64,000 nucleotides of DNA from Cellvibrionaceae bacterium (GTDB taxonomy: Bacteria > Pseudomonadota > Gammaproteobacteria > Pseudomonadales > Cellvibrionaceae): the NCBI GenBank assembly GCA_021151825.1, contig JAGKWQ010000018.1:1-64000 (forward strand), written 5' to 3'. This document shows, piece by piece, positions 8,006 to 15,608 of the stretch. The position numbers and the translations under genes were made by a program. The notes beneath the pieces are model-generated. The model searched no databases. It was not told where the DNA came from and saw only the letters and a list, made by a program, of their open reading frames with translations. Position 1 is the stretch's first letter. Every line of letters starts with the position of its first letter.

Positions 8006-9835
8006 ATGTGTGGAATTGTTGGCGCTGTAGCGCAACGCGATGTAGCGGATATTCTGGTGGAAGGATTGCGCCGTCTGGAATACCGCGGTTATGACTCAGC
8101 CGGTGTGGCCGTTGTTAGCAATGGTCAATTGCAACGCGTGCGCCGTCTGGGCAAAGTAAAAGAATTATCCGATGCAGTACACGCCGAACCTATTCCCGGC
8201 GGTACCGGTATTGCGCACACGCGCTGGGCCACTCACGGTGAACCGAGCGAGCGCAATGCGCACCCGCACATTTCCAAAGAACATATCGCGGTGGTGCATA
8301 ACGGCATTATTGAAAACCACGCAAATTTGCGTCGTTTATTGCAAGAAGAAGGCTATGTTTTTACATCAGATACTGACACTGAAGTGATCGCGCATCTGGT
8401 GCAAAAAGAATTAAAAAATACTGACAGTTTATTAGTGGCCGTGCAGAAATCCGTAAAACAATTACACGGTGCTTACGGTACCGTGCTAATGGATAAAAAC
8501 GATGCAAGCCGTCTGGTGGTTGCGCGTTCCGGTTCACCATTAGTAATTGGTTTGGGAATCGGCGAAAATTTTATCGCCTCAGACCAATTGGCACTCTTGC
8601 CAGTCACACGTCGCTTTATTTTTTTGGAGGAAGGCGATGTTGCAGAAATCACCCGTCATAGCGTTAAAATTTTTGATAAAGATGGTGTTGCCGTTGAGCG
8701 TCAGATTCATGAATCTACGGCGAGTTACGATGCCGGTGATAAAGGCAAATTCCGTCACTTTATGCTGAAGGAAATTTACGAACAACCCAACGCCGTATTG
8801 AATACGTTGGAAGGTCGGTTAAGCAATGAATCCGTATTGGATGAAACCTTCGGTAACGGCGCCACAGAATTATTTAAAAAAGTAAAACACATTCAAATCG
8901 TTGCTTGCGGTACCAGCTATCACTCGGCAATGGTTGCACGTTACTGGTTGGAATCACTCGCCGGAATTTCCTGCAACGTAGAAATCGCCAGCGAATTTCG
9001 CTACCGCAAATCCTTTGTACAATCCAATAGTATGGTTGTTACTATCAGCCAATCGGGCGAAACAGCGGATACGCTAGCGGCGTTGCGTTTGGCAAAAGAA
9101 ATTGGCTATTTAGGTAGCTTGAGTATTTGTAATGTTGCGGGCTCATCACTGGTACGCGAATCAGATCTCGCCTTTATGACGCGCGCTGGTGCTGAAATTG
9201 GTGTGGCTTCTACCAAAGCATTTACCACGCAATTGGTTGGCTTGGCGATGTTGGTATTGGCCATCGGCAAATACAATGGCCTGTCAAACGAGCAACAAAA
9301 AGAAATGGTTGAAGCGTTAAAAAATCTTCCTGCAAAACTGGAAGAATCCTTAGCTCTCGCACCAAAAATCGAAGCCCTTGCTGAAGAATTTGCCGATAAA
9401 CACCACTCACTCTTTTTAGGTCGCGGTGATCAATATCCGATTGCAATGGAAGGCGCGCTGAAGCTAAAAGAAATTTCCTACATCCACGCCGAAGCCTACG
9501 CCGCCGGCGAATTAAAACACGGCCCGCTCGCGTTAATCGACGCACATATGCCTATCATTGTTGTTGCACCGAATAATGATTTGCTGGAGAAATTAAAATC
9601 CAACGTCGAAGAAGTGCGCGCACGCGGTGGCATTTTGTACGTATTCGCTGATGAAGATGCAAAATTCGAATCCGACGAAACCATGCGTGTTATCAATGTC
9701 CCGCATATCCACACCTGGTTAGCACCAATTCTTTATACATTGCCGCTGCAATTATTGAGTTACTATGTGGCAATTATTAAAGGTACCGATGTTGACCAAC
9801 CTCGCAACCTGGCAAAAAGTGTTACCGTAGAATAA
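8006..9835 (+). CDS. glmS: Glutamine-fructose-6-phosphate aminotransferase (isomerizing)
   Basis: 609 residues, identical in length to E. coli GlmS. After removal of the initiator Met, Cys1 of CGIVGAVAQRDVADIL is the glutaminase nucleophile. The N-terminal Ntn domain has RLEYRGYDSAG and HTRWATHGEP; two SIS domains follow (CGTSYHSAM, SQSGETADTL; EGALKLKEISYIHAEAYAAGELKHGPLALID), ending in the usual NLAKSVTVE. It makes glucosamine-6-phosphate from fructose-6-phosphate and glutamine, the first step toward UDP-GlcNAc. The start at 8006 has a good AAGGAGT seven bases upstream; the longer reading from 7901 would destroy the required N-terminal Cys. Confidence 0.98.
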   Translation: MCGIVGAVAQRDVADILVEGLRRLEYRGYDSAGVAVVSNGQLQRVRRLGKVKELSDAVHAEPIPGGTGIAHTRWATHGEPSERNAHPHISKEHIAVVHNGIIENHANLRRLLQEEGYVFTSDTDTEVIAHLVQKELKNTDSLLVAVQKSVKQLHGAYGTVLMDKNDASRLVVARSGSPLVIGLGIGENFIASDQLALLPVTRRFIFLEEGDVAEITRHSVKIFDKDGVAVERQIHESTASYDAGDKGKFRHFMLKEIYEQPNAVLNTLEGRLSNESVLDETFGNGATELFKKVKHIQIVACGTSYHSAMVARYWLESLAGISCNVEIASEFRYRKSFVQSNSMVVTISQSGETADTLAALRLAKEIGYLGSLSICNVAGSSLVRESDLAFMTRAGAEIGVASTKAFTTQLVGLAMLVLAIGKYNGLSNEQQKEMVEALKNLPAKLEESLALAPKIEALAEEFADKHHSLFLGRGDQYPIAMEGALKLKEISYIHAEAYAAGELKHGPLALIDAHMPIIVVAPNNDLLEKLKSNVEEVRARGGILYVFADEDAKFESDETMRVINVPHIHTWLAPILYTLPLQLLSYYVAIIKGTDVDQPRNLAKSVTVE

Positions 9836-9875
9836 TTTTTGGGTAGGTGCTGTCTTCAGCAGCACCGTTAATTAG

Positions 9876-9905
9876 AAAAACCGGGCCTGGGTGTCCGGTT
9901 TTTTT
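9876..9905 (+). terminator. Rho-independent terminator after glmS
   Basis: AAAAACCGG and CCGGTTTTT form the stem around a 10-base loop, followed by further T residues, about 40 bases after glmS. Confidence 0.85.
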
Positions 9906-9991
9906 ATGCGGGATTTACTTAGCTTAACCCCATTTATCCAGAATGTAATTGTAGTTTGATTATCGGTTTGGTACCGTTTTGCCCAACGTTG

Positions 9992-10381
9992 ATGAATAAA
10001 CCTTATATGATAACTCCACCTCATTTTTCTGATTGTGTTAAAACCTTATTTCGCCGTAAAGGGTCAAGGCCTTCGCGTTCGCGGGTAAAAATACTGTCGG
10101 CAATTGATCGGCATAATGATGGGGATTTTTCCAATGTGGATATTTACAAATCGCTGCAGGAAAAAAATGAGGCAGTGTCAATTTCAACCATCGATAAAAA
10201 TTTGAAAAACCTGAATACCATGGGTTTACTGGTCAGTAATAAAACGAAATTGGCAGTAACCTTATATCGAAAAAGTGCGAGCTTTAAAAAGTGGGTAGCT
10301 GAGTCATCATTAAAGCTGAATTTGCTACCTTGCCAGTTTTTGGTTTTGGATAATTATCTCTTTGCTTATTTTGTTCATTGA
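9992..10381 (+). CDS. Small Fur-like winged-helix protein without a metal-binding domain
   Basis: About 129 residues from the ATG at 9992 (in-frame TTG at 9956 and ATG at 10007 are alternatives; none has a strong ribosome site). The central part, RKGSRPSRSRVKILSAIDR...DIYKSLQEKNEAVSISTIDKNLKNLNTMGLL, matches the DNA-binding half of Fur/Zur proteins (helix, beta-wing, TVYRxL-like recognition helix as STIDKNL). The C-terminal half lacks the HHHDH and CxxC metal sites of Fur. It may be a degenerate or DNA-binding-only relative. No operon partner; it is between the glmS terminator and the xylanase cluster. Confidence 0.6.
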   Translation: MNKPYMITPPHFSDCVKTLFRRKGSRPSRSRVKILSAIDRHNDGDFSNVDIYKSLQEKNEAVSISTIDKNLKNLNTMGLLVSNKTKLAVTLYRKSASFKKWVAESSLKLNLLPCQFLVLDNYLFAYFVH

Positions 10382-10534
10382 TCACCCGCAGGTTGAACAT
10401 AGTGCCTGCGTGGTTACCCTTCGATAGCCTTGTCCATGGCTAATGCTTAACCAACTTTACATAAAAAAACAATCCGCAAAACTGTGCTTTTAAGCAATAT
10501 ATCGTTATAGATAACCCTTAAAATAGTTTAATTG

Positions 10535-10583
10535 ACCATAAGCTTATAGTTTATTTGACAATATTAAACTCTGGATGTATACA
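10535..10583 (+). promoter_or_regulatory. Sigma-70 promoter and operator of xylanase gene 1
   Basis: TTGACA (10555) and TATACA (10578) with a 17-base spacer. Four bases upstream of the -35 lies ACCATA-AGCT-TATAGT (10535-10550), one mismatch from the perfect palindrome ACCATA-N4-TATGGT found twice in the third copy. The following leader of about 150 bases is also conserved. The region from 10382 to here otherwise holds only a weak CGCAGG/CCTGCG hairpin (10389-10411). Confidence 0.75.
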
Positions 10584-10650
10584 AGTACTCATCGATGGCG
10601 CCGAATTGATTTAATCATAACAGCAACCCCTTTTGACGCCTCGGTGTAAA

Positions 10651-10669
10651 CCTGCTCGCAATGGGCAGA
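10651..10669 (+). ncRNA. Conserved 5' leader hairpin, copy 1
   Basis: CCTGCTC-GCAAT-GGGCAGA lies in the 5' untranslated region, 72 bases before the start codon. The same 7-base stem with an identical GCAAT loop occurs in copies 2 and 3, and the fifth stem pair varies as C-G, T-G and T-A, a pattern that keeps pairing. Confidence 0.5.
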
Positions 10670-10740
10670 ATCAACCTTCCAACAGTCCTTCGCCTCTATA
10701 GGTGGTATTGGTTGAAAGGCTAGAAACCTGGAGTCTAATA

Positions 10741-11802
10741 ATGAAATTATCCATCAATAACAAGAGTGTGTTTTCTTCATTGGTTTTGGCAGCAGCGCTG
10801 GGTGTATCGGGAGCAAGCGCGCAAACCCTGACCAGTAATTCAACCGGTACCAACAACGGGTTTTACTATTCATTCTGGAAAGATTCGGGCAATGCATCCA
10901 TGACTTTGCAGTCTGGTGGCCGCTATACCTCACAGTGGAACAGCGGTACCAATAACTGGGTGGGCGGTAAAGGCTGGAATCCGGGTAGCAGTTCACGCGT
11001 TCTTAGCTATTCAGGTAACTATGGCGTGAGTAGCAGCCAAAACTCTTACCTGGCATTTTATGGTTGGACCCGTAGCCCGCTGATCGAGTATTACATCATC
11101 GAAAGTTACGGTTCATACAATCCGGCTAGCTGTTCCGGCGGTACTGACTACGGTAGTTTCCAAAGTGATGGCGCGACGTATAACGTGCGTCGTTGCCAAC
11201 GTGTACAGCAACCTTCTATCGATGGCACCCAGACTTTTTACCAATACTTCAGCGTGAGAAATCCGAAGAAAGGTTTTGGCAATATTTCCGGCACCATTAC
11301 GTTTGCTAACCACGTGAATTTCTGGGCGAGCAAAGGGTTGAACCTGGGTAACCACGATTATCAAGTGTTAGCGACCGAGGGTTATCAAAGTACCGGTACT
11401 TCGGACATCACTGTAAGTGCAGGTAGTGGTGGCGGCGGTGGCAGTTCAAGTTCTGCCGCGAGCGGTAGCAAAACAGTGGTAGTGCGTGCGCGTGGTGTTG
11501 GTGGCGGCGAGATTGTTTCGCTGAAAGTGAATGGCACGACAGTACAGAGCTGGACATTGACCACGACTATGACCAACTACACCGCAACTACCAGCTTGTC
11601 TGGTGGTGCGACTGTGGAATACGCTAATGATGCAACAGGCCGCGATGTGCAAGTGGATTACATCAGCGTCAATGGTTCTGTTCGCCAATCAGAAGCGCAA
11701 AGCTATAACACCGGTGTCTATCAAAACGGTGCTTGTGGTGGTGGTAATGGTATGAGTGAATGGCTACATTGCAATGGTGCAATTGGTTACGGCAATCTGT
11801 AA
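10741..11802 (+). CDS. GH11 endo-xylanase with C-terminal CBM60-like module (copy 1)
   Basis: 353 residues. Signal peptide MKLSINNKSVFSSLVLAAALGVSGASA, then a GH11 jelly roll (about 28-225) starting QTLTSNSTGTNNGFYYSFWKDSG. The nucleophile Glu is in SPLIEYYIIESYG and the acid/base Glu in VLATEGYQSTG. A short Gly/Ser linker leads to a roughly 105-residue xylan-binding module (KTVVVRARGVGGGE...HCNGAIGYGNL) of the calcium-dependent CBM60/CBM36 type. It cleaves beta-1,4-xylan outside the cell. The ATG at 10741 follows CTGGAG; an in-frame upstream reading from 10702 lies inside the conserved leader and is rejected. It is followed by a terminator and then a HEAT-repeat membrane protein, an arrangement repeated by copy 2. 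Confidence 0.93.
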   Translation: MKLSINNKSVFSSLVLAAALGVSGASAQTLTSNSTGTNNGFYYSFWKDSGNASMTLQSGGRYTSQWNSGTNNWVGGKGWNPGSSSRVLSYSGNYGVSSSQNSYLAFYGWTRSPLIEYYIIESYGSYNPASCSGGTDYGSFQSDGATYNVRRCQRVQQPSIDGTQTFYQYFSVRNPKKGFGNISGTITFANHVNFWASKGLNLGNHDYQVLATEGYQSTGTSDITVSAGSGGGGGSSSSAASGSKTVVVRARGVGGGEIVSLKVNGTTVQSWTLTTTMTNYTATTSLSGGATVEYANDATGRDVQVDYISVNGSVRQSEAQSYNTGVYQNGACGGGNGMSEWLHCNGAIGYGNL

Positions 11803-11812
11803 TCTGTAGTTG

Positions 11813-11842
11813 AAAAAAGGGGTGGGTTGTCCGCCCCTTTTT
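11813..11842 (+). terminator. Terminator between xylanase 1 and the HEAT protein
   Basis: AAAAAGGGG and CCCCTTTTT form the stem, with G/C pairs extending into the loop, 11 bases after the xylanase stop. It would limit, not necessarily abolish, read-through into the next gene 72 bases away. Confidence 0.75.
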
Positions 11843-11913
11843 AAGCAATTCCTGAATAACTGATCGTTACATTTTTCATTGATACCTCAACAATAATAAC
11901 GAGCGTCATTGAG

Positions 11914-12855
11914 ATGAATACTACCAGCCAGATTATAAAACCTATTCTATTGTCCGCCCTCGTCGGGGCTGCATTAACCTATGGTGTGCTCCGACTAACA
12001 GCAGATGATTCGCTTCAGCACCAGCAAATTACAGCGCTGGAAAATCGAATTCTCGATCTGGAATCATTGCTCACCCAAAAAGAACAAGAGTTAAACCGTG
12101 CGCGGGCATTTGCGTTTGGGTTTGAGCCACAAGCGATTTCTACTGAAACCAAACAGGCAGACCCGGCGTTAAATGCGGAAAAAAATGCGCGCCCGGCGCT
12201 GGGTAATAATGTGCAGGAATCCAATCCTGTCGTTGTCGATAACGATCAGAAAGTAAAAGCCCTGAGTACGATCTCGGATCGCGATCCGCGATCTTTTTCT
12301 GACAAGGTAAATGATTTGTTAGCGACCGGTTCCAGCGCGGAAAACATCGCCGTGGTTAGCAAAAGTGTGTTTGATATGGCAGATAATCGCGAAAACCTGC
12401 CTGACTATGAATTGGAATCGCTGTATCACAACCAACGAAATCCGGACCTTAAACGCGTGGTCGCGCAAGTGATGTCAGCGCGTGGCGATAACAGTTTGAT
12501 GGAAAAACAAATCAGCGACGCGCAATCCGGGTTAAAAAATGCCAATCCGGCCGAGCGGCAAAAAGCCTTGGTGGAATTGGCAAAAACCCACCATGCCAGT
12601 GCTGCCACTGCAATTGCGCCATTGCTGCAAGATAGCGACACCGGTGTAAAGCTGGATGCGTTGTTAGCACTGCGCGCGACCGGCAACCAAAGTCATATCC
12701 GGTTGGTGGAGGCGCTGGTGAATCATCCCGACCCGGCAGTGAGCTGGCTGGCGAATGATGTGATTAGCAATCTGCAAAACCTCAGTGATAAAGCCAGAAC
12801 GCGTATTGCCAGTGCCGATATTGTCGCTGAATTGCCAATTATGGAAGCCCCCTAG
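11914..12855 (+). CDS. Membrane-anchored HEAT-repeat protein, xylanase-linked (copy 1)
   Basis: 313 residues with no family I can name. A single N-terminal membrane segment (IIKPILLSALVGAALTYGVLRL) is followed by a coiled coil (HQQITALENRILDLESLLTQKEQELNRA), a low-complexity linker (about 75-125), and an all-helical C-terminal domain with HEAT-like repeats (AERQKALVELAKTHHASAATAIAPLLQDSDTGVKLDALLALRATGN). The body would face the periplasm. It follows xylanase 1 and has a clear paralogue after xylanase 2 (both end TRI/V-ADIVAELP), so the pair was duplicated together. A role beside the xylanase (folding, export or retention) is inference; membrane-anchored helical partners encoded just downstream of a secreted enzyme recall lipase foldases, but no homology is claimed. 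Confidence 0.75.
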   Translation: MNTTSQIIKPILLSALVGAALTYGVLRLTADDSLQHQQITALENRILDLESLLTQKEQELNRARAFAFGFEPQAISTETKQADPALNAEKNARPALGNNVQESNPVVVDNDQKVKALSTISDRDPRSFSDKVNDLLATGSSAENIAVVSKSVFDMADNRENLPDYELESLYHNQRNPDLKRVVAQVMSARGDNSLMEKQISDAQSGLKNANPAERQKALVELAKTHHASAATAIAPLLQDSDTGVKLDALLALRATGNQSHIRLVEALVNHPDPAVSWLANDVISNLQNLSDKARTRIASADIVAELPIMEAP

Positions 12856-13021
12856 GCGCAACTGGATTTCTAATAAAAACGGCGCTTTATCGATAAAAAT
12901 ATGGCACCTTTTATTGCTTATTATCTTGATATTTAGTTAGAAGATTCTGGCAAATTCACCGCAAAATCTCATTAATCGAACGGTTTTGAATACACTAGTG
13001 GGATGGAAACCCAGCTTTAAA

Positions 13022-13070
13022 ATGCTTTTGATATGGTTTGTTTGACAATAACAAAATCAAGTTGTATACA
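13022..13070 (+). promoter_or_regulatory. Sigma-70 promoter and degenerate operator of xylanase gene 2
   Basis: TTGACA (13042) and TATACA (13065) with a 17-base spacer. Only the right half-site TATGGT (13032-13037) of the ACCATA-N4-TATGGT palindrome is kept, at the same four-base distance from the -35. The rest of the gap from 12856 has a tract similar to the sequence after the second HEAT gene. Confidence 0.7.
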
Positions 13071-13137
13071 AGTGCGCATCGAGTTCGCCACGCCGTTTAT
13101 TAACAATAACAGCAACGCTGTATGGTCCTCGAAAACG

Positions 13138-13156
13138 CCTGTTCGCAATGAGCAGG
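13138..13156 (+). ncRNA. Conserved 5' leader hairpin, copy 2
   Basis: CCTGTTC-GCAAT-GAGCAGG, a 7-base stem with one T-G wobble and the same GCAAT loop as the other two copies, 67 bases before the start codon. Confidence 0.5.
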
Positions 13157-13223
13157 ATAGTCTCAACAGCCCCCCTCCTCTATGGGCGGTATTGGTTGGG
13201 AGGCTCAATCCTGGAGTCTAATA

Positions 13224-14303
13224 ATGAAACTATTAACCAACAGCAAGCTTGTGCTTTCAACGTTCGTCTGTGCTGCGGCATTGGGTGTATCAACCGTGAG
13301 CGCGCAAACCCTGACCAGCAATTCGACCGGGACCAACAACGGGTTTTATTACACCTTTTGGAAAGATTCGGGTAATGCATCGATGACGTTGCAGTCCGGT
13401 GGCCGCTACACCTCGCAATGGAACAGCGGCACTAATAACTGGGTGGGTGGCAAGGGCTGGAATCCGGGCAATAGCTCAAGAACTATCAGCTATTCGGGCA
13501 ATTATGGGGTGAGCAATAGCCAGAACTCTTACCTGGCGTTGTACGGCTGGACCCGCAGCCCGTTGATTGAATACTACGTTATTGAAAGTTACGGTTCCTA
13601 CAATCCAGCCAGCTGTTCTGGTGGTACTGATTACGGCAGTTTCCAAAGCGATGGGGCGACGTATAACGTGCGCCGTTGCCAGCGTGTTAACCAGCCATCG
13701 ATTGATGGTAACCAGACGTTCTACCAATATTTCAGTGTAAGGAACCCGAAGAAAGGTTTCGGCAATATTTCCGGCACCATCACCTTTGCTAACCACGCCA
13801 ACTTTTGGGCCAGCAAGGGCTTGAATCTGGGTAGCCATAATTATCAGGTGCTGGCGACCGAGGGTTATCAAAGTACCGGTAGTTCGGATATCACTGTGAG
13901 CCAGGGTGGCAATACTGGCGGCACTTCCAGTGGCGGTAGCACCAGCTCGACACCATCTACCGGTGGCAACAAAACTATCGTAGTGCGTGCCAGAGGGACT
14001 TCCGGCCAGGAAAGTATCCGTCTCAAAGTGAACAACACCGTGGTGCAAACCTGGACATTGACTACCAATATGGCGAATTACACGGCGACAACTTCGTTGT
14101 CAGGTGGCAGTTTAGTGGAGTACACCAACGATGCGTCTGGCCGCGATGTGCAGGTGGATTACATCAGCGTGAATGGTTCCGTGCGTCAGTCCGAAGCGCA
14201 AACCTATAACACCGGTGTATATCAAAACGGTGCCTGCGGTGGTGGAAATGGTGGCAGCGAATGGCTGCACTGTAACGGCGCGATTGGTTATGGCAACCTG
14301 TAA
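13224..14303 (+). CDS. GH11 endo-xylanase with C-terminal CBM60-like module (copy 2)
   Basis: 359 residues, very similar to copy 1 throughout. Signal peptide MKLLTNSKLVLSTFVCAAALG...VSA, GH11 domain with nucleophile Glu in SPLIEYYVIESYG and acid/base Glu in VLATEGYQSTG, a Thr/Ser/Gly linker longer than in copy 1, and the CBM60-like module (KTIVVRARGTSGQESIRLKV...HCNGAIGYGNL). Secreted xylanase. The start follows CTGGAG as in the other copies. Differences from copy 1 concentrate in the linker and in the first half of the binding module, so specificity may differ slightly. Confidence 0.93.
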   Translation: MKLLTNSKLVLSTFVCAAALGVSTVSAQTLTSNSTGTNNGFYYTFWKDSGNASMTLQSGGRYTSQWNSGTNNWVGGKGWNPGNSSRTISYSGNYGVSNSQNSYLALYGWTRSPLIEYYVIESYGSYNPASCSGGTDYGSFQSDGATYNVRRCQRVNQPSIDGNQTFYQYFSVRNPKKGFGNISGTITFANHANFWASKGLNLGSHNYQVLATEGYQSTGSSDITVSQGGNTGGTSSGGSTSSTPSTGGNKTIVVRARGTSGQESIRLKVNNTVVQTWTLTTNMANYTATTSLSGGSLVEYTNDASGRDVQVDYISVNGSVRQSEAQTYNTGVYQNGACGGGNGGSEWLHCNGAIGYGNL

Positions 14304-14319
14304 TCCCGCTTGATAGGCG

Positions 14320-14346
14320 AAAGGGGCAGATCCATTGCCCCTTTTT
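14320..14346 (+). terminator. Terminator between xylanase 2 and the HEAT protein
   Basis: AAAGGGGCA and TGCCCCTTT form a perfect 9-bp stem with a short loop and a T-run, 16 bases after the xylanase stop; same position as in copy 1. Confidence 0.8.
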
Positions 14347-14389
14347 ACGATAGCCCTTGTTTAACAATAATAAGACGTGACAAGTCCCC

Positions 14390-15211
14390 ATGAGTATCGC
14401 CAAAAAATACCTGTATCTGAGTATCATCCTTGCCGTCGTCATTCCGCTTTGCTTATGCATTTTGCTGGTGATTTCCCACCATCGAAACGAGCTGTTGGAA
14501 AGCCGGGTGCATGAATTGGAATCAATACTCGCCCAGCAGGAGCAATCCCGGGCAGCGGCAATAGCCATGGTCGGGCCGGGTACCGCACTGTCGGCGGTTG
14601 AGCAGCAAATTAAAGATTTAAGTACCCGTTTTGTCGGAGATGCCCGCACGCTCAGTGAAAAATTGCGTGATTTCACGGCACAAAATCCCGATGCACAGCA
14701 TCTGGCCATTGCGTGTAAGGTAGTCGCTGATCTGGTCGAAAACCGCGATGCTTTGAGCGATGAGGAGCTGGTATGGCTTTATCCAACCCAGGCCAGTCCG
14801 GAATTCAAACGGGTAATTGCGCAGGCACTTTCAGCGCGCGGAAATAACCAATTGCTGGATAGTCACATCGCAGAACTGGAAAAACGGCTGGCGAATTCCG
14901 ATATCGGCGAACGTCGCCAGATACTGGGTGAGCTGGGAAAAACCCGCTACCTCGGCGCCGCCAAAGTGATACTGCCAATACTGAAGGATGAGGATACGTC
15001 GGTGCTGCTGGATGCATTGCTCGCCTTGCGTATTACCGGCAATGAGGGCCAGCTCCAGGCGCTGGATAAACTGCAAAAACATCCGGATGAATCTGTTCGC
15101 TGGCTTGCAGGCGATGCGGCTAATAACCTGCAAATGCTCAGCAAAAAGGCGCGAACGCGGGTAATAATGGCAGATATTGTCGCTGAATTGCCACCAATCG
15201 CCGCGCAATAG
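14390..15211 (+). CDS. Membrane-anchored HEAT-repeat protein, xylanase-linked (copy 2)
   Basis: 273 residues, paralogue of the protein after xylanase 1 but with a shorter linker. N-terminal membrane segment (YLYLSIILAVVIPLCLCILLVI), a coiled coil (HRNELLESRVHELESILAQQEQSRA), then a helical domain with HEAT-like repeats (GERRQILGELGKTRYLGAAKVILPILKDEDTSVLLDALLALRITGN) and the shared ending KARTRVIMADIVAELP. Topology puts the body in the periplasm. Function unknown. The sequence after its stop resembles the sequence after copy 1, so the duplicated unit spans promoter, leader, xylanase, this gene and its downstream flank. Confidence 0.75.
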   Translation: MSIAKKYLYLSIILAVVIPLCLCILLVISHHRNELLESRVHELESILAQQEQSRAAAIAMVGPGTALSAVEQQIKDLSTRFVGDARTLSEKLRDFTAQNPDAQHLAIACKVVADLVENRDALSDEELVWLYPTQASPEFKRVIAQALSARGNNQLLDSHIAELEKRLANSDIGERRQILGELGKTRYLGAAKVILPILKDEDTSVLLDALLALRITGNEGQLQALDKLQKHPDESVRWLAGDAANNLQMLSKKARTRVIMADIVAELPPIAAQ

Positions 15212-15377
15212 CGCAATTTTGGCTTCCAGTAAAAAAGAACGTTTATCAATAAAAAAATCGGCATTTTTACTACCATGGAGAGGCATTTTTGTCCCCCGAA
15301 TTCCCTTGCATCTAACCCGTCCTATTAACAAAAACTGCTAACCAATACCGCTTTTGCAATGCTTTATTGTTATAAAG

Positions 15378-15450
15378 ACCATAAGCATATGGTTAACAAG
15401 ACCATATTTATATGGTTTATTTGACAATAAGTATCAGCAAAAAGTATACA
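15378..15450 (+). promoter_or_regulatory. Sigma-70 promoter with two perfect operators, xylanase gene 3
   Basis: Two perfect palindromes, ACCATA-AGCA-TATGGT (15378-15393) and ACCATA-TTTA-TATGGT (15401-15416), lie 23 bases apart centre to centre, just upstream of TTGACA (15421) and TATACA (15445, 18-base spacer). The nearer one sits four bases from the -35, exactly as in copies 1 and 2. Two-turn spacing suggests cooperative binding of a dimeric regulator. Confidence 0.75.
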
Positions 15451-15520
15451 AGTACCCATCGCAGCCGCCAGGCAGTGTTTTGAATAATAACAGCAATGAA
15501 GTATGGCGCTCGATTCAACG

Positions 15521-15539
15521 CCTGTTCGCAATGAACAGG
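15521..15539 (+). ncRNA. Conserved 5' leader hairpin, copy 3
   Basis: CCTGTTC-GCAAT-GAACAGG, a perfect 7-bp stem with the shared GCAAT loop, 69 bases before the start codon and inside a leader conserved in all three xylanase genes. Confidence 0.5.
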
Positions 15540-15608
15540 GTCGGTCCTCAACAGCCCTCCTCCTCTATAGGTGGTATTGGTTGAGAGGCAAAATCCTGGA
15601 GATTAATA

